A stretch of DNA of 54,556 bases from an uncultured Amphritea sp. GTDB lineage: Bacteria > Pseudomonadota > Gammaproteobacteria > Pseudomonadales > Balneatricaceae. This document shows positions 52,601 through 54,556 of the stretch, one piece after another (within the stretch, counting starts at the first letter, position 1; every line of letters starts with the position of its first letter). The notes beneath the pieces were generated by a model, which was not told where the DNA came from, made no database searches, and saw nothing but the letters and a program-made list of their open reading frames with translations. The position numbers were made by a program, and so were the translations under genes. Where the stretch lies: the NCBI RefSeq assembly GCF_937127095.1, contig NZ_CAKZLP010000069.1, positions 1-54,556 on the forward strand, given 5' to 3'.

Positions 52601-53498
52601 TGGTCAACAACGTATATTTAGTTCACCGTTTGCCTTGTGGCGTGACTATCTTGAACTGTGCAAACCCCGGGTAGTTGCCGTGATGCTGCTCACCGCGATT
52701 GTAGGGATGTGTCTGGCGACGCCTGAGTTTCCTCCGGTGATGACCGTCATCAGTGCAACACTGGGGATAGGTTTGATGGCTGCCGGTGCAGCCGCCGTTA
52801 ACCATGTGATGGATCGTAGCATTGATGCAAAGATGGCCCGAACTCATCGGCGTCCTTTGCCACAGGGCACCATTGATGAGAATCGGGCGCTGCTGTTTGC
52901 GGCATTTCTCGCCCTGACAGGCATTGTGGTACTGATACTCTGGACCAACCTGCTGACCGCATGGCTGACTCTGGGGGCTCTGATAGGCTATGCACTGATC
53001 TATACGATGCTGCTGAAGCGGGCGACGCCGCTGAATATTGTTATCGGTGGCATCGCCGGTGCTGCGCCACCGTTGCTGGGCTGGGTCGCCGTAACCGGCC
53101 AGGTTGAGCCGGATAGCCTGTTGCTGGTACTGATTATTTTTGCCTGGACACCGCCGCATTTCTGGGCGCTGTGCATCCACAAGAAAGATGACTATGCCCG
53201 CGCAGGTGTTCCGATGCTGCCGGTCACTCATGGTGAGCAATACACCCGGTTGCAGATAGTGCTCTACACCGTGCTGATGGTGCTGACCACGTTGTTTCCG
53301 TACATGACCGGGATGAGTGGTTTGATATATCTCATCGGGGTGACTCTGCTGAATCTGAGATTTTGCCAATGGGCAGTAAGGGTGTATCAGGCGAAAGATC
53401 CCTCAGCACCGATGGCGATGTTCTGGTTTAGTGTGAAATATATTATGTGGTTATTTGTGGTGTTATTGGTTGATCACTATGTAATAGGTCTACACTGA
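52593..53498 (+). CDS. ctaB: Protohaem IX farnesyltransferase (haem O synthase)
   Basis: A 301-residue UbiA-type prenyltransferase with nine membrane helices. The substrate motif NHVMDRSIDAKMARTHRRPLP carries the aspartates for the prenyl diphosphate. It makes haem O from haem B for the oxidase. It is the last gene of the cox cluster; the senC/sco gene that often follows is absent. Confidence 0.96.
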   Translation: MSNGQQRIFSSPFALWRDYLELCKPRVVAVMLLTAIVGMCLATPEFPPVMTVISATLGIGLMAAGAAAVNHVMDRSIDAKMARTHRRPLPQGTIDENRALLFAAFLALTGIVVLILWTNLLTAWLTLGALIGYALIYTMLLKRATPLNIVIGGIAGAAPPLLGWVAVTGQVEPDSLLLVLIIFAWTPPHFWALCIHKKDDYARAGVPMLPVTHGEQYTRLQIVLYTVLMVLTTLFPYMTGMSGLIYLIGVTLLNLRFCQWAVRVYQAKDPSAPMAMFWFSVKYIMWLFVVLLVDHYVIGLH

Positions 53499-53652
53499 TT
53501 AAAATGAAACGCATAATTTCAACGAATTTTGGTTACTGATTATCAAGAACTGTCACTGACAGACGAGAACCGGACATTAGGAAGAGTACGGTTACCCAAA
53601 AACAAGAATAAGGCCGGGGGATAATAAGTCCGAGCCTTGGGAGGTATGACCT

Positions 53653-54258
53653 ATGTTTCTGCAACATATGTGGGGTGTAATCTACGACCCTAAACATGAG
53701 TGGCGAGATATACGCAAAGAGCATTACTCGATGATGCACTGCTTCGTGTCACAGATCAGCATTCTGGCCGCAATCCCGGCTCTGTCTCTATTTATCGGAA
53801 CCACTCAGATTGGCTGGAGTATATCCGGGGGCGAGTTTGTTAAACTGTCTATGCAAAGTGCAATGATGGCGGCAATCGCATTCTACGTAGCGATGTGGGT
53901 AGGTGTTGGCTTTATCGCCTATGTTATCCACTGGATGGAGCGAACCTATGGTGGGAAGGCCAGCCTGGATGATTGCATGGTGCTAGCAACATTTACCGCG
54001 ACACCCATGTTTATGGCGGGAATTGTTGGCTTGTATCCGGTTCTATGGCTGAATGTGATCGTAGGTATGATTGCGCTGGCTTTTACCGTGTATTTGCTGT
54101 TCACCGGCGTTCCCGAAATCATGCAGATACCTGAAGACCGGGCATTCTTCTTCGCCTCATCCATCCTGACCGTTGGGCTGTGTGTGCTGGTCGGTCTACT
54201 GGCGGTAACGGTTATCATGTGGAGTACCGTTATTCCACTTGGATACGTTAGTGGGTAA
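53653..54258 (+). CDS. Yip1-domain membrane protein
   Basis: A 201-residue protein with a short cytoplasmic N-terminus starting MFLQHMWGVIYDPKHEWRDI and five membrane helices. This pattern (conserved WxxIyxxP/Dp start, then five helices) fits bacterial Yip1/YIPF proteins, whose role is unknown. It has its own upstream gap of 154 bases and GGGAGGT before the ATG, so it is probably transcribed separately from the cox genes. Confidence 0.8.
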   Translation: MFLQHMWGVIYDPKHEWRDIRKEHYSMMHCFVSQISILAAIPALSLFIGTTQIGWSISGGEFVKLSMQSAMMAAIAFYVAMWVGVGFIAYVIHWMERTYGGKASLDDCMVLATFTATPMFMAGIVGLYPVLWLNVIVGMIALAFTVYLLFTGVPEIMQIPEDRAFFFASSILTVGLCVLVGLLAVTVIMWSTVIPLGYVSG

Positions 54259-54556
54259 AAAAAACCGTCGCTTCGCTTATTTAGGAGCTAGACGCTTCGC
54301 TTGCTAGTGGCGAGAACGGAAACTGCGTTTCCTGCTAGAAAAAGCCAAGAAAAAACATAAAACCGCCGTGAGGCGGTTTTTATGTTTTTGGCTTCTGTTT
54401 TGCGGATGCTCTTACGAAGTCAGTTTTCACAATACCCATAAAGAAGGCACTGCTAACCACTAGCAAGCGAAGCGTCTAGCAGCGGCGCAGCCGCGTTCTA
54501 ACGACTCGCCGTTAAAAACTTCGATGTTTTTTACAAATTCTTAACTTTTTCGTGCT
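54259..54556. repeat. Repeat-rich non-coding end: nested inverted repeats and terminator-like hairpin
   Basis: A 24-base perfect inverted repeat has arms at 54287-54310 and 54457-54480. Inside lies GGAAAC-TGC-GTTTCC at about 54318-54332 and a long imperfect hairpin at 54344-54395 (ACCGCC-GTGA-GGCGGT core, A- and T-rich flanks) that can act as a terminator in both directions. CGCTTCGCTT also occurs just outside the left arm. No reading frame is supported. Confidence 0.8.
54344..54395. terminator. Bidirectional terminator-like hairpin
   Basis: AACCGCC (54361-54367) and GGCGGTT (54372-54378) around a GTGA loop, extended on both sides by A-rich and T-rich arms and by AAGCC/GGCTT at the outer ends. 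Confidence 0.75.

Noticed and set aside
52623..53369. 248-codon minus-strand frame across ctaB
   Set aside because: Glutamine/arginine/histidine-rich antisense shadow of a strong membrane-enzyme gene.

Overview
The window looks like a chromosomal segment of a marine gammaproteobacterium. The gene content and protein styles (tyrS beside anmK and an OapA/M23 peptidase, a coxB-A-ctaG-coxC-SURF1-ctaA-ctaB block, hmuUV, ErpA, IlvIH, NsrR with a flavohaemoprotein) suggest the Oceanospirillales (Neptunomonas/Amphritea/Marinobacterium-like). This assignment is inferred from gene content and recalled families, not from a database search. No rRNA, tRNA, CRISPR array or recognisable insertion sequence was seen.

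Layout. 1-56: start of a minus-strand gene cut by the window edge. 428-2289: PLP aminotransferase and sfsA. 2322-5310: Rieske protein, then TonB with the haem ABC permease and ATPase. 5369-10657: fused phosphotransferase-like/ATPase protein, PBP1B, a TPR lipoprotein and a Dnr-like Crp/Fnr regulator. 10658-12593: a more AT-rich stretch with two lipoproteins and a cold-shock protein. 12874-17240 (minus): ClC antiporter, thiE, hemL and a membrane protein, probably one operon. 17400-18870: argC and erpA. 18937-21561: a nitric-oxide detoxification island (small membrane protein, hemerythrin, flavohaemoprotein, a 52-residue ORF, nsrR), with two NsrR-like operators in the divergent intergenic region. 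21581-25808: anmK, M23 peptidase and tyrS.

25884-34234 is the accessory part. On the minus strand, a 1172-residue VasX-like (type VI secretion type) toxin candidate is followed by four tandem, closely similar membrane proteins that are the obvious immunity candidates. The four share nearly constant ends but differ in the two-helix membrane core. Each carries a TA dinucleotide tract inside the second helix, and in copy 2 this tract throws the gene out of frame. One extra TA unit would restore it, so this looks like a phase-variable or recently broken immunity gene in an effector/immunity array. No other type VI secretion component is in the window.

34659-45475: ilvI-ilvH, a small exported peptide ORF, phnN, a thioesterase, an EamA exporter, an ilvY-like regulator without ilvC, a UbiM-like hydroxylase, a glutamine amidotransferase, pssA and msrPQ. 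45491-54258: a small membrane protein and the aa3-type cytochrome c oxidase cluster with its assembly factors (Cox11, twin-TM protein, SURF1, Sco-like protein, haem A synthase, haem O synthase), then a Yip1-family protein. The window ends in a 24-bp perfect inverted repeat enclosing a terminator-like hairpin.
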